64,000 nucleotides of DNA from Sphaerulina vaccinii (taxonomy: Eukaryota > Ascomycota > Dothideomycetes > Mycosphaerellales > Mycosphaerellaceae): the NCBI GenBank assembly GCA_022570795.1, contig JAKUDP010000003.1, positions 2,666,001 to 2,730,000 of the forward strand. The letters run 5' to 3'. The notes beneath the pieces are model-generated. The model did no database searches. It worked only from the letters and a program-made list of their open reading frames with translations, and had not been told where the DNA came from. The translations under genes and the position numbers were made by a program. Of this stretch, positions 21,301-32,036 are shown piece by piece. Position 1 is the first letter of the stretch. Each line of letters starts with the position of its first letter.

Positions 21301-23089
21301 ATCGAGAAATAATATCTAAGATCTTACTATTTCTAAAGTAAAGAAGCCTATATAGACGCTTCGAGATAGTTTTTCTAAGTAACTAGTTATTATTAATCTT
21401 CTATTCGAGGAAGACCTTATACTAGCTAGTATAATTAAAAGTAGTATTCTTATCCTTATATTGCTACTTAATTTTTAATACTTTGCGCACGTTACTATTA
21501 TACTTCTATTTCTTATTCTTGCTATCCTTCGGTAGCTTCTACTTGCCTTTGCGTATCTAGTAGTAGCTAGCACCGAACTTGCAGTCTATAAAATAGTCTA
21601 TAGGATAAGTTGTAGAGCCTACGGACTTTAAAACTAGTTCTAATAAGCCTAGCTTCTTATAGTATATATAATATATCTAGTATATTATTCCCTTTATCTT
21701 ATAGGTAAGATAGATACCTATAGTATCCTTCTATATCTAGCTTATATAAGGCTACTTGCTAGGAGGAGTAGGTTTGTAGTTTATAAGGTATAGTTTATTA
21801 ATAAGGAATTCGAATATAGTATAATAGCTCTTGTATAGTATAGGGAGCTATAATTTGTTATATATCTTAGTAAGGTTGTCGAGGATAGTCTCGGTACTAA
21901 TTTCTAATTCTACTATATTTATTATATTAAATTTAAAGTATATTATTATAGTATATATAGAAGAAGATATTTCAAAAGTAAAAAGCTTAGATTATAATAG
22001 ACTAGGGTTACGATATATCTATTTATAATACCTAGCGCTATAGAATAAGCGCATTTTTTTATATTTACTTAACTAGATATTATTTAGTATACTTTATTTA
22101 GTTAGAATTTTAATTTTTATATATTTTGGCTAAGTAGTTATATTATATTAGCTTATAGAGTAAACTTAGGCTTAATATTATATATATATATAAGTATATT
22201 TCTAACCCAAAACCTATTATAAATTCTTTGTTACTTAATATATATACTATAAAAAATCTAATAAAATAGAAATTTTCTATTTTACCTTAGCTATAACTTC
22301 TACTACTTAGATTAGTCGTGCGATATTATATATATATATAGTTATAATAACTTAGTTAGTAATATTTTAATTTTTTTTAGCTTTGCTATATAGACTCTAA
22401 ACTAAGGTAAAAGATAGTATTCTTATATTATTACCTATATAGCTCGGAGCTAGCTAGCTAACTAAACTTTTATTTTTACTTTTAGCTTTATTAGCTTTAT
22501 AGCCTTATTAACTATCTACTATAAATACCTCCTCTAATATACTAAGACTACTACTATTTACTTGTTTCTAATACTAATAATACTTATAACTACAATTCTA
22601 GATATATAGATAGAGCTCCTTCCTATTAGTAATAATATACCTAATTTGCTCCCTTATATAAGGTATAGTATTAAGAATAATAGCCTCTAATTACTTATAC
22701 TAAGTACTCTTCGAAAAAATAGTATCTACTACTCGACTATAAATATATAGCATATCGCCTTGCTTCTAGTGCAGAAGGTAGTCTAGTAAGACTATAAGGA
22801 ACTTATCGAGAGCGTTGCATAGCTACGATGTTAATAGCGCTAGCATAGGGGAGGGATAGAGTATATCGTCGCCGGTAAGGTTAATAATAGCCTCCTACTA
22901 TAATTAGCTACTCCTGCCTAGTCGCAATCGACTCTATGTACCTTATTGCCTATACTAGATCGAGCCGATAGCGAGATTATAGTAGAAAGGGTGATTGTCG
23001 GTAGGTTAAGAAGAGAAGAAGCCCGGGAGGCTAAGATACACGACTAGTACGCTAGTACACCCAGACAGACAGACAGACGGCGACACTAT

Positions 23090-23099
23090 GTCTGTCTGT
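23090..23099 (-). repeat. Candidate right terminal inverted repeat, GTCTGTCTGT
   Basis: It pairs with 19366-19375. A direct run of GACA units at about 23063-23077 lies just inside it. The end falls only about 30 bases before the start codon of UstYa-like gene 3. Confidence 0.45.
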
Positions 23100-23134
23100 A
23101 CTAGCTATTTAAGGCTCTCGTCTAATCGTAGCGA

Positions 23135-23919
23135 ATGCTACTAGACAATACAGTACGCCAAGACACGTACTGTCTATTGCCCACCCTGGACACGAGCAAA
23201 GAACGGTTCCTGAAGGCCGGCGACCATGAAGACAACGACAGTGTGTATGGTGATCCACCGCACAATTACTGCTCTCCAAGAATGCCTTTCTGGCATAACG
23301 CCTTCTTGTACTTGCTCATGCTGAACTGCATTGTGATACTATACTGGCTATTGTCGTCCGGAAAACTGCAACCGACCACACTATACGGACCTGCCCAAGA
23401 TGCCATCAGTTATAGAAAGGAGCGTATCTATCGCCCACTGCCTGATAACGTCTACGCTGGAGAGCCGCGCCCCGAGCTGGATGACGCCTGGCGAGAACTC
23501 ATCAAGCCTATGGGACAAAAGTTGACCAAAGACGAGGCGCAAAAACTTGGGGCGGACACGATTGCTTTCAAAGACGGCTCAGGGTATATTGCTGAAATGG
23601 CTGTCTTCCATGAACTGCATTGTATCAAGCGGATCAAACAACACCTTTCTCTGAGTCACTATCACCCCAACATGACTGGGGAAGAAGTCGAGAAGGAGGA
23701 GATACATGTCGATCACTGTCTGGAATACTTGAGCGAGCAGCCATGTGCCGTGGCGACACTTCACTAGCGACCTTCTTCTGGCAGGATGGCAAACCCAAGA
23801 CTAGGAACTGGAGCGATCACGTATGCGTCGATTGGGACACACTTTATGGCTTTGCGCTTGAGCATAGTGTCCTCGTCGACGATGCGAGTGTTCTCGAGGG
23901 CCCAAATAACCCGGCTTGA
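23135..23919 (+). pseudogene. UstYa-family (DUF3328) protein 3, one-base frameshift near 23733
   Basis: The frame from the ATG at 23135 has a cytosolic tail, a membrane helix (FLYLLMLNCIVILYWLL), the motif FHELHC, and HVDHC within EIHVDHCLEYL. It then loses family sequence and stops at 23767. The next frame continues the family at once (AAMCRGDTSLATFFW ... DVDTLYGFALEHS-like) to a stop at 23919. Compared with UstYa 2, the junction is short by exactly one base. The frameshift falls after both metal-type motifs, so the 210-residue product might retain some structure, but the conserved CRGDT segment is lost. Its promoter is largely replaced by the transposon end. Confidence 0.78.
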
Positions 23920-24134
23920 TGCATTCATCGTGGTCACACTGTCGAGCAACAAACATCAGGATAATGATAGGTTAGGTGGACTGCCAAGAGCTTTTGCTAC
24001 AATCTCATAGTGTCGCCAGGACTGAACCACGGCATATATGAGGCTTCAACCAATCGAGACTAAGAGCGCATAGGGGTCACGAGTGTGCACAATACGAATG
24101 TGGTTGGTGTTATGTACGCTCGCTTATGTTATAG

Positions 24135-25019
24135 AAATATGCACCACCACTGCTCGTTGCTGCATACGATCTACAACAGCGACTATTCGAACTGGTCGAG
24201 TACCCTATCAGTCGACAGCATCTTACATCAGTTGAAGGACGCGAAGATCTGAAGATTGACTCTTGCTATCTACCCGCACAGTATCTATTGTATGCGCACC
24301 TCTTGTGCACGAAGACTGGATATTTGTCGTTCGACCAGGACACCTACCTCAAAGAGATTCGAAATCCGATGTACATGATCGACGAGAAACTGGATCAACG
24401 TCGCGATGAGGATGAGCTCGGTGCTGGTTTTTGGATCGGAACATGGCTTGGAAATCGAATCTCGATTGGCGAGCGGATGAATGTTCCCGGAAGGAGATAC
24501 GACGTGAACAAGTTCCTCGACGGCGGATTCGGCCTGGAAGTCAAAGGTTACGAGACTTTCTACAAGGAGTGGGCGGAGAACTTTCAGAAGCCCATGGGAT
24601 TCTTCTGCTTATGGATCGATGATATGCTAGAGGGACGACGTACCAGGACATTGGGATGGGACGCTGCGATCCGATGTCTACAACATTTCCTGGTCGATCT
24701 GATTGTCTGTCTAGACAAGGACAGGAATTACTTCGCCAACGATTCCGGAAGGACGCCCAAGTGCAAGGCCTCCAGTAGAGGCTGCGATTGCAAAGATTGT
24801 GAAGGTCGTGATAAGGATGTGAACGATACGTTGACGGATCGCCAAAATGGACGCTATGATGAGTATGGGCTGTTCAGTGTCGGTGGCAAGTATTCCTGCA
24901 ATACTCAAGAAAGGCATGATGGTAGAACTGGTGCTTATGTCGCTCGCGAAAGCACTGACATGATTGACGAGAACGAGCTGCACATGTTGAACGGCATGAC
25001 ACATTATAACAGGCTGTAA
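24135..25019 (+). CDS. Unrecognised protein, 5' end unresolved
   Basis: The frame is open from just after a TAG at 24132 to 25019, about 294 codons with protein-like composition. I do not recognise the family. Visible features are an aromatic/charged region (EYPISRQHLTSVEGRED), GAGFWIGTWLGNRISIG, and a late Cys cluster CKASSRGCDCKDCEG. There is no early ATG in frame; the first is at 24370 (MYMIDEKL). Either an upstream exon ends at the TTATAG acceptor at 24134 or the 5' part was lost. No membrane helix or signal was seen. Confidence 0.5.
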   Translation, partial: KYAPPLLVAAYDLQQRLFELVEYPISRQHLTSVEGREDLKIDSCYLPAQYLLYAHLLCTKTGYLSFDQDTYLKEIRNPMYMIDEKLDQRRDEDELGAGFWIGTWLGNRISIGERMNVPGRRYDVNKFLDGGFGLEVKGYETFYKEWAENFQKPMGFFCLWIDDMLEGRRTRTLGWDAAIRCLQHFLVDLIVCLDKDRNYFANDSGRTPKCKASSRGCDCKDCEGRDKDVNDTLTDRQNGRYDEYGLFSVGGKYSCNTQERHDGRTGAYVARESTDMIDENELHMLNGMTHYNRL

Positions 25020-25151
25020 CATATAACATTCAGTGCTGCTATATCAACACACTCGCCACGTCGAGCTTTTCACGCAAAGTCATAATCGCTCGTCAAACAC
25101 ATCAGCATATCCAGTCCTGTACGCCGTGCATTCATATCAAAACATTCCAGC

Positions 25152-27457
25152 TTAGAACCCGCTTCGGTGCACCATCGTTCCTCCTCTTCGGAACTGTACA
25201 CTTTCTCTCCTGACAAGCACTTGTAATGCTCTGTTCAAGCTTTGCTCACTATAGTTCTTTCGGTCCACAAACTCCCGTCGCAGATTCGCCAACGAAGACG
25301 TGTAGCCAATTGGCAATCTCCTTCGCAGTTCCTCTTCGACTTTGTGGACTTCCTCGACCAGTTCCCTGTTGCCGCCAAGTCCTAGTGCTGATGTATCTCC
25401 GCCTGCGGACATCACAGCGTCCATGGTCGAGCCCAAGAACAGTCGAATAGCCTCGTCGACGTGCTTCTCTGTCGCGATAGGTTGCAGTTCGATCTTCGCT
25501 AGAGATTCCGTGATACGAACCAATGACTCCAACTGACGGACTGTGATGGGAATCGAACTTCGCTGGTTCGCATCCTGCTCAGCGCGTGCGACTTGTCTTC
25601 TTATTGAGACGAAGTGACTTGAGAGCTTCTCTGCTGCTTCTGGTGATAGTCTTGGAGCACATCGTGACTTGGCGTAGCTGATATATCGCCTCATCTTCTC
25701 CACTGGGATTTCGGAGTGAACATGTTCTTGTACGCCTTGACCTCCCATGTGAAGACCCATGACGTGCTTGGCGATAGTCTCGTCTCGATTTCTGTCGTGG
25801 TCGTCTCGAACGATAAAGATGAGATCGAAACGTGAGAGAATCGTGGTCTGGAAGTCGATGTTCTCGCCAGGTGATTTGAGATCGTCGTATCGTCCGAAGA
25901 TCGGATTGGCCGCTGCTAGAACGGAAGTCCTTGAGTTCAGAATCGTCGTGATACCAGCTTTGGCGATGGAGATGGTTTGTTGTTCCATTGCTTCGTGGAT
26001 CGCCACACGATCTTCGTCTCTCATCTTGTCGAACTCGTCTATACAGACTACACCACCATCGGCGAGGACCATAGCTCCGCCTTCGAGGTAGAACTCGCGT
26101 GTAGTCGTGTCTCGTTGTACCGAAGCTGTCAGACCTGCTGCTGAAGAACCTTTGCCGGATGTGTAGACTGAGATTGGAGAACACTTCTCCACGAACTTCA
26201 GCAGTTGCGACTTCGCTGTACCAGGATCACCAAGAAGCAAGACGTTGATATCTCCTCTCAGTTTCATGCCATCTGGCAGGATTTTCTTGCTGCCGCCCAA
26301 CAATAGACATGTGATGGCTTTCTTGATGTCCCCGTTTCCATAGATGGATGGTGCCACGCAGTCTGCAAAGGTTGTGTAAATGTCAGGCCGCCTCGACATC
26401 TCCAAGAATTCTTGCTCCTCCTCCTCGCTAAATTGCATACCCATGCCGGTGGCTTGATTGTGAGATGCATCGGTCTGCAGGCCTACTGCTCGCAGGTAAG
26501 GATTCCGAATCGCGACTGCTCCACTGTTTTTGCTATTCTTCTGGCTGGCATAGATGCTGAACACACCCATTACCACACACCTCGTACCAGGTACTACTCT
26601 GTTGGCCAGATATCGATCTGCGCTTACCAGGATATGTCGAGGCAACTCTCCAACAGGCACATCGTCTGGTGCTTCCTGCAGCTTCAACACTTGCTGGTCG
26701 ATGAACTGTGACTTTTCATGTACAACAAAGTATGGGTCGAGAGGGCACTTGTCGCCTTGATCGTCCGGGCCTTTGATTCTGCCACATGTTCGTGGCAATG
26801 TGATGCCGGAGAAGCCTGATGTGACTGCTAGGTTCGTCTCGTGCTGGCAACTTCTGCATTGGATGTGTACTGCCGTCGCTTTCGAGCTGAGTGTGCTGGC
26901 GCCAATGACGATGCCGGGTATTCGGACGAGGTGGGAGACATTGGTGGCTGTCAGGCCTCGGATCGAAGTCTGTGAGACTGAGGAGTGGATAAGGAGTTGG
27001 TGTTCAGGGAGAGCCTTCGCGAGGTCGAGATCGTCCTTGCTGCGCGAGGGGTACAGGATGCGCTGGGTGCATTGCTTGAGCGCGGCTTCGAACTGGACGA
27101 TGTCAGATCAGTTTTTCTCGAGTATTGATGCCACCGCGTACTATTGGTATGATATCTGCTGGCTCGTTGTTCAGCCGATTCGCTAGCTCCTCGTTGAACG
27201 CGATCAGGTGGGCAATGTCGATGTCGCAGAAGTACTGTTTGGACAAGACATTCTCGCGTATCTGATCACTGCACGCTGTCAGTGCTGTGCTTATCCTTGC
27301 ACATGCTCTCTCCATACCGGTAGATGTAGTTCCCGTCAAGATGAAATTCCAACACGAATGCCACAAGCTCTTTCTGTGTCTGCTTGTTGGTCGAGTCGCC
27401 ATTCGCACTCTGCTCCTCGCCGAACAGGCTGAGCGTATAGACTGATTGTCGATCCAT
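25152..27457 (-). CDS. MCM5: DNA replication licensing factor MCM5, three exons
   Basis: Exons are 27318-27457, 27142-27268 and 25152-27092 (introns of 49 nt each), in phase, 735 residues. MCM5 is one of six subunits of the replicative helicase. Visible are the N-terminal [11 protein letters not shown] region, a zinc-binding cysteine set around CRSCQHE...LPRTCG, the MCM5-specific [17 protein letters not shown], Walker [10 protein letters not shown], Walker [10 protein letters not shown], and the arginine-finger motif LSRFDLIF. Length and order agree with yeast and human MCM5. It starts at MDRQSVYTL; the upstream in-frame extension is not family-like. Confidence 0.96.
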
Positions 27458-28037
27458 TATTGTGTTGTGGTGTGGTGTGTCTGTGTCTGTGATGGGGATG
27501 TGAGGGACAGAAACGAACTTTACGCGCCTGGCTTGGATCAACGCGTCGAACACCAAAACCTCTGGGATTCAGAGATCTTTTCTTCTTCGCTCTACACTCA
27601 TTTTGGTAAGGAACAACTCGCGTATGACGCTCCTGCCACAAGGTCCCAAGAAATCATTGTATCGAGTCCTGTTTCTACCTTGTCTAATCCGCAGCATATT
27701 GGAGACATGTTCTCAGAGACACGCAGCCAAGATAACGCGTTAGCGAGGCATAGAGTGCCTGCAGGACGGATCGGACATACATATATCCGCAAACGCTATT
27801 GAGAGTTCTAACGTGGCCTGCGTGGCTGCTGCGTGAAGCTTAATCGAGAGTTGGCTGAGACGATTGATTCTCATTGTTATGCTCTAGCATCTCCATCGAG
27901 CACACGACCCTCTTGTACTATACTCTCCTACCCGCTGCTTGCTTGCTGTACATATAGCCTCTCAAATCCTAATAGCATACGCATACCTCCCTCATGAGGC
28001 CGAGCACGAGCGCCAGCTGGACTGAATCACGTCGGCC
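27458..28037. promoter_or_regulatory. Divergent region MCM5 / VPS54
   Basis: This holds both promoters. A short GT-rich run (TGTGTTGTGGTGTGGTGTGT) lies just upstream of the MCM5 start at about 27460-27480. No further gene was recognised. Confidence 0.4.
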
Positions 28038-31000
28038 ATGTCATCAGCCTTCACGCTCGACAGTCCCAATGATCTCGTGTCGCCCAGCTCAGTACGATCC
28101 GCGTTCCCGTTTCCTGCCCAAGATGGATCACGACCGGGATCGAGCAGATATCAGACACGAAGAGACAGCTCTGCGAGCGTCATGTCGGCGGCGGGTTCAA
28201 TAGGCGGCAGTCTTGATATCCAGCAACGGCGAGGTAGCACAGTCAGGGAGACCTCCCAAAATGCTATCTCTACCCTACTTCAGCCTCCTATCATGCGGAC
28301 GGGCCTGATACCACATACTGCAGCACAGGCCGCAGCGTCAGGCTTCAAAGCGCCTACAACGAAGGATATTCCGCCAGTAACACTCACGAATGTGCCTTCC
28401 GTGCCGCCTGAGAACTTCCGCGATTACCTGAATCGCATAGGACCACTGTTTGAGAGCTTTCAAAGAGGGCGATCAGAACCAGAGTCGCCGACATGGCTCA
28501 AGAAGGACAAGGACCTGGAAAGGACCGAAGCGTTGGAGAGGAGGTTGAGCAGACCGGATAGTTCTGCACCGCCTACGCCCATAATCACAAGGCAGAACTC
28601 GGCCGGGAACTTGTCCCCTCTAGAATCACCAGGTGGACCACGAAGGAGATCTTCAGCACAGTATAGACGGAATCGTAACGAGCCTACGCCCTTGTCGACG
28701 ATACCTAATGTCTACTTTGACGAAGACTTTCGTCTGGAGAACCCGAGAACGTTCGACGTGGTCTCGGAGAGGTCTGAGATCGTACGCCCGCCGCCCGGAT
28801 CGCAGCCAGCGCCAGCTGCGAACGGCACGCCTCAGATGCCCAGGAAGAGTCTGGCCAACAATGCGATCTTACAAGAAAAGCTGAGTTGGTATATGGACAC
28901 AGTGGAAGTGCACCTTATCAATAGCATTAGCACTGCTAGTACAGGATTCTTTGCAGCATTGGGGTCTCTCAAGGAGCTACAGACTGAGGCAGAGCAGAGT
29001 GTGGCAAAGATACAGGGCCTGCGGGAAGACTTGAAGAGGCTGGACCAGGAAGTAGCCGTGTCGGGGCTAGAAGTTGCAGCGAAACGAAGACGGCGGGAGA
29101 ACGTGCGAAAGCTACGAACTGCAACAGCCCAGGTGCAGCGTGTGGTTGAAAATGTCAAGAAAGCGGACGAGCTGGTGGATAACGGCGCGTACGATGAGGC
29201 CGTAGACCAAATGGATCGCGTAGGGAGACTGGTTTGTGGACAGCAGGAGGTTGGGCAAGACGAGGAGCTCATTGATCTGCGGCCGCTCAAGGCTTTACAA
29301 GGATTGGACTCTGGACTCCAGGAACTGCAGTTACGGATAGGCACAGGCTTTGCCCAGCGCTTCAGCACTATACTGATCGAGGACTTGCGACGACATGTGC
29401 AGAAAGTGCCCAACAGCGATACTCTCAAGCGATGGTCACGACAGCGAGGTATACCGCATACATACATGGAGACTGACGACAAGTTTCGCAAAGACCTTTT
29501 GTCAGCGCTGACTGGACTTGCAAGAGCAGGGCATACAGCGCCTGCAAGCTCAAAGTACAGAGACGATGTCAACAAAGAGGTCAAGGCGATCTTTCGACGA
29601 TTCATGCCTAGTAGCAGCGACGACGACGCGGACAGTATGGCTTCGGTATCGACAACGATGTCACGCGGTGGCGGGAAGCGTAATGGGCAAGAAAAAAGTA
29701 TAGTATTGGCACGGAATCTGAGAGCGCTGGACGCCGAAGATGCAGAGAAGTTGCTTATCGATGCTTATACTTCGATTGGCGAAGCACTTCGGAGAGTTTC
29801 AACGCAGACGAAGATCTTGCTCGACGTGACGAGCAGCATGCAAGCTCCTGAACCGACGTCGCCCAGGTCCCACTCCAGGTCAGCCACGGTGTCTAGCATG
29901 GAGGAGAAGCTCACAAACGGGACGACCTCCGAGAACAGCGCAACAGTGCAAGATGAATTGTCACAAGCGTTAGACATGTCAAGCCTGCTTGGTCAAGCTG
30001 TTGACACTGCGCAGTCACAGATTATAAAGATACTTAAGGTGCGCAGCGAGCAGACCATTCGAGTGCCCAAGCCACTCTTTCTGAGATACTTCACACTCAA
30101 TCGCCTGTTCGCAGACGAGTGCGAGGCTATAAGCGGCCGAGGAGGGAACGCCCTCAAGGGCTTTATCAATGTGCAGATCTCTGCATTCGTCCAAGAGCTG
30201 GGGACTTCAGAGGCTGAACGCATTACTAAGACTCTTGATAGCGACATCTGGAATGCCGAGGACTTCACCGAGGAACGCAATGTCTTGCTGCAACGCATAC
30301 TGGCATCGATGACACGAGATCCGCCAGAGTGGGCACAAGGCACTGCTCCAATCTGGGAACAGCCAGGGCTATCGACACAGCAGGTGAACGGCAATGCTGC
30401 CAATGGCACGCCGTCTGCTTCTGTCACCAACGGTGCAGCTCTCGCAGCGGCCAAAGCAGCGACAGCAAAGCCCGCTTACATTGACGAGAATCGCTTCATT
30501 CTGGTCCCTAGCGCATCGTCTTTGCTCGACAGTATTGACAACTTTCTGGCCCTCACTTCAACTCTACCGACCATGACACCACAGATCTCTACCTCGCTAC
30601 TAGACGTACTCCGAACCTTTAACTCAAGAACCAAACAGCTCATCCTCGGCGCCGGCGCCACCAAGATCGCCGGCCTCAAGAACATCCAGACCAAGCACCT
30701 GGCCCTCGCGTCACAAGCTCTGAGCTTCGTCGTGGCATTGATACCTTATATGCGCGAATGCGTTCGCAGACACGTACCCCCCGGGCAGGCCGGCATCTTA
30801 GCCAAATTCGACGAGATGAAACGTTCATATCAAGAACACCAATCAGGCATCCATGATAAGCTCGTCGAGATCATGACTTCTCGTTCCACTACTCATGTGA
30901 AAGCCATGAGTCAGATCGATTTCGACACTCCTGCACCCGATGATAAAGTCAACGCGTACATAGAGACTCTTACCAAGGAGACTTTGACGATATATAGGGT

Positions 31001-31367
31001 GCTCTCGAGACACTTGTCGGAATTGGATGTCAGCTTGATCATGCGACAGATATTTGCTGGCTATAAAGAGCATTGGACGAAAGCTTTTGGAGATGTTGAT
31101 GTCAAGAGTTCGGCTGGCGAGCAGAGACTACTGCGAGATGCTGAAGCACTCGAGGCACGACTTGGTAAGGTTGAAGGCTTTGAGGGCATTGGCAAAGAAA
31201 TTGTAGCTGTTGTCAAGGCTAAAGTGTCTATGGAGTTTGATGTCGAAGAAGAGCTGAAGAAGGAAGCTGAGAAGAGCAAAGCGGCTGTCGTCGAGGTCAG
31301 GACAGAAGGTGATGCTGAGAAGACAGCGATAGAGGATAGTATAGATGTCGAGAGAGATAAGAAGTAG
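28038..31367 (+). CDS. VPS54: GARP complex subunit VPS54
   Basis: This is an intronless 1109-residue protein. The first 280 residues are disordered, rich in Ser, Pro and Arg. At about 285-320 starts the Vps54 N-terminal domain (LSWYMDTVEVHLINSISTA, then FFAALGSLKELQ), followed by a coiled coil to about 400. The C-terminal Vps54-like domain contains LILGAGATKIAGLKNIQTKH and the following LALASQALSFVVALIPY. GARP tethers endosome-derived vesicles at the trans-Golgi network with Vps51-53. The C-terminus is a charged, Glu/Lys-rich tail. Confidence 0.9.
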   Translation: MSSAFTLDSPNDLVSPSSVRSAFPFPAQDGSRPGSSRYQTRRDSSASVMSAAGSIGGSLDIQQRRGSTVRETSQNAISTLLQPPIMRTGLIPHTAAQAAASGFKAPTTKDIPPVTLTNVPSVPPENFRDYLNRIGPLFESFQRGRSEPESPTWLKKDKDLERTEALERRLSRPDSSAPPTPIITRQNSAGNLSPLESPGGPRRRSSAQYRRNRNEPTPLSTIPNVYFDEDFRLENPRTFDVVSERSEIVRPPPGSQPAPAANGTPQMPRKSLANNAILQEKLSWYMDTVEVHLINSISTASTGFFAALGSLKELQTEAEQSVAKIQGLREDLKRLDQEVAVSGLEVAAKRRRRENVRKLRTATAQVQRVVENVKKADELVDNGAYDEAVDQMDRVGRLVCGQQEVGQDEELIDLRPLKALQGLDSGLQELQLRIGTGFAQRFSTILIEDLRRHVQKVPNSDTLKRWSRQRGIPHTYMETDDKFRKDLLSALTGLARAGHTAPASSKYRDDVNKEVKAIFRRFMPSSSDDDADSMASVSTTMSRGGGKRNGQEKSIVLARNLRALDAEDAEKLLIDAYTSIGEALRRVSTQTKILLDVTSSMQAPEPTSPRSHSRSATVSSMEEKLTNGTTSENSATVQDELSQALDMSSLLGQAVDTAQSQIIKILKVRSEQTIRVPKPLFLRYFTLNRLFADECEAISGRGGNALKGFINVQISAFVQELGTSEAERITKTLDSDIWNAEDFTEERNVLLQRILASMTRDPPEWAQGTAPIWEQPGLSTQQVNGNAANGTPSASVTNGAALAAAKAATAKPAYIDENRFILVPSASSLLDSIDNFLALTSTLPTMTPQISTSLLDVLRTFNSRTKQLILGAGATKIAGLKNIQTKHLALASQALSFVVALIPYMRECVRRHVPPGQAGILAKFDEMKRSYQEHQSGIHDKLVEIMTSRSTTHVKAMSQIDFDTPAPDDKVNAYIETLTKETLTIYRVLSRHLSELDVSLIMRQIFAGYKEHWTKAFGDVDVKSSAGEQRLLRDAEALEARLGKVEGFEGIGKEIVAVVKAKVSMEFDVEEELKKEAEKSKAAVVEVRTEGDAEKTAIEDSIDVERDKK

Positions 31368-32036
31368 TACTTCATGCTCGGCAGAAGTCAATGGAATCGA
31401 GTCCAAATGTAGATCCTTCCAGGATCTTTCCTTAAAAGCCGTATATTGGCACATGTGAGCTCTATCAAGCTCGATCTTGTAAGATCTACAAACTGCTCGC
31501 TTATCATCACAAGAGCTCAAGTATAAGAACCCACACCTCGACGGCAAGGACTTCGCACGCGAAAGGACAATGAACTTTGAAGATCTCCCTGCGTGGAGCG
31601 TGGATAGAGCTATCTATCGCTCGCGACCGCACCAAAGAACCTTACGACGACAGGACAAGCATGGAGACCTTTCGGCAATGGATCTTATAACTGGCTACGC
31701 AATACACTACTATAGACATATCTGGAGACACTATACAACAACGGAACTTGAATATATCATATGGGGATCGACCGGCATAGTCCTTATACCGAACTCGGAA
31801 GTCTTGTACAACGACGAAACTTGAATATACCACATGGAATCGAACGGCATAGTCCTTATACCAGTTTAGTGCCACTCTCTGTAAACACGCTTTCGAGGCT
31901 CCGCACAGCGACCGATACTGGAACTACATGGAACATTGTGTTGATGTGAAGCACTTCATGTGCATTGCATTCACTATTTGCTAAAAGCGCGCTCCAATTG
32001 AGCCAAAACAAGCGCTATCACTCCTCCTCTTATACT
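31368..32036. other. Intergenic with an imperfect direct repeat
   Basis: The gap is bounded by the VPS54 and TmpA-like stop codons, so it is a convergent 3' region. It holds an 84-codon frame at 31570-31824 that overlaps the repeat and does not look like a real protein. The repeat is listed separately. Confidence 0.45.
31745..31862 (+). repeat. Two imperfect direct copies of about 45 bp
   Basis: Copies are at 31745-31790 and 31818-31862, both starting AACTTGAATATA and ending GGCATAGTCCTTATACC, with four or so differences and one single-base indel. A local duplication is the simplest explanation. Confidence 0.85.

Larger units (their letters stand above)
19360..23104 (-). mobile_element. hAT-family DNA transposon, heavily RIP-mutated
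   Basis: The composition changes abruptly to TA-rich DNA at about 19385, and normal composition returns by about 22850-23100. Conceptual minus-strand translation in one main frame gives hAT transposase features for over 1 kb: an FxxWKSDNKLELL-like block near 21180, the KQGPLGKLYNIII block near 20690, and the C-terminal dimerisation segment with YLKSWLKYNF near 19590. In-frame stops are TAG or TAA and fall mostly where the family has Trp or Gln, as C-to-T/G-to-A mutation by RIP predicts. Probable ends are inverted ACAGACAGAC segments. I see no target-site duplication, so exact borders are uncertain. Confidence 0.8.

Noticed and set aside
21831..22028. Plus-strand frame inside the AT-rich block
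   Set aside because: It has an Ile/Tyr/Leu-rich composition expected from AT-rich DNA, lies opposite to the transposase, and has no similarity that I can see.
19360..23104. LTR retrotransposon or Helitron
   Set aside because: No long direct repeats at the ends and no reverse transcriptase or helicase motifs. Transposase blocks fit hAT.
23690..23735. An intron explaining the UstYa 3 frame change
   Set aside because: The only compatible donor and acceptor would remove the second HxxHC motif. A one-base loss fits better.
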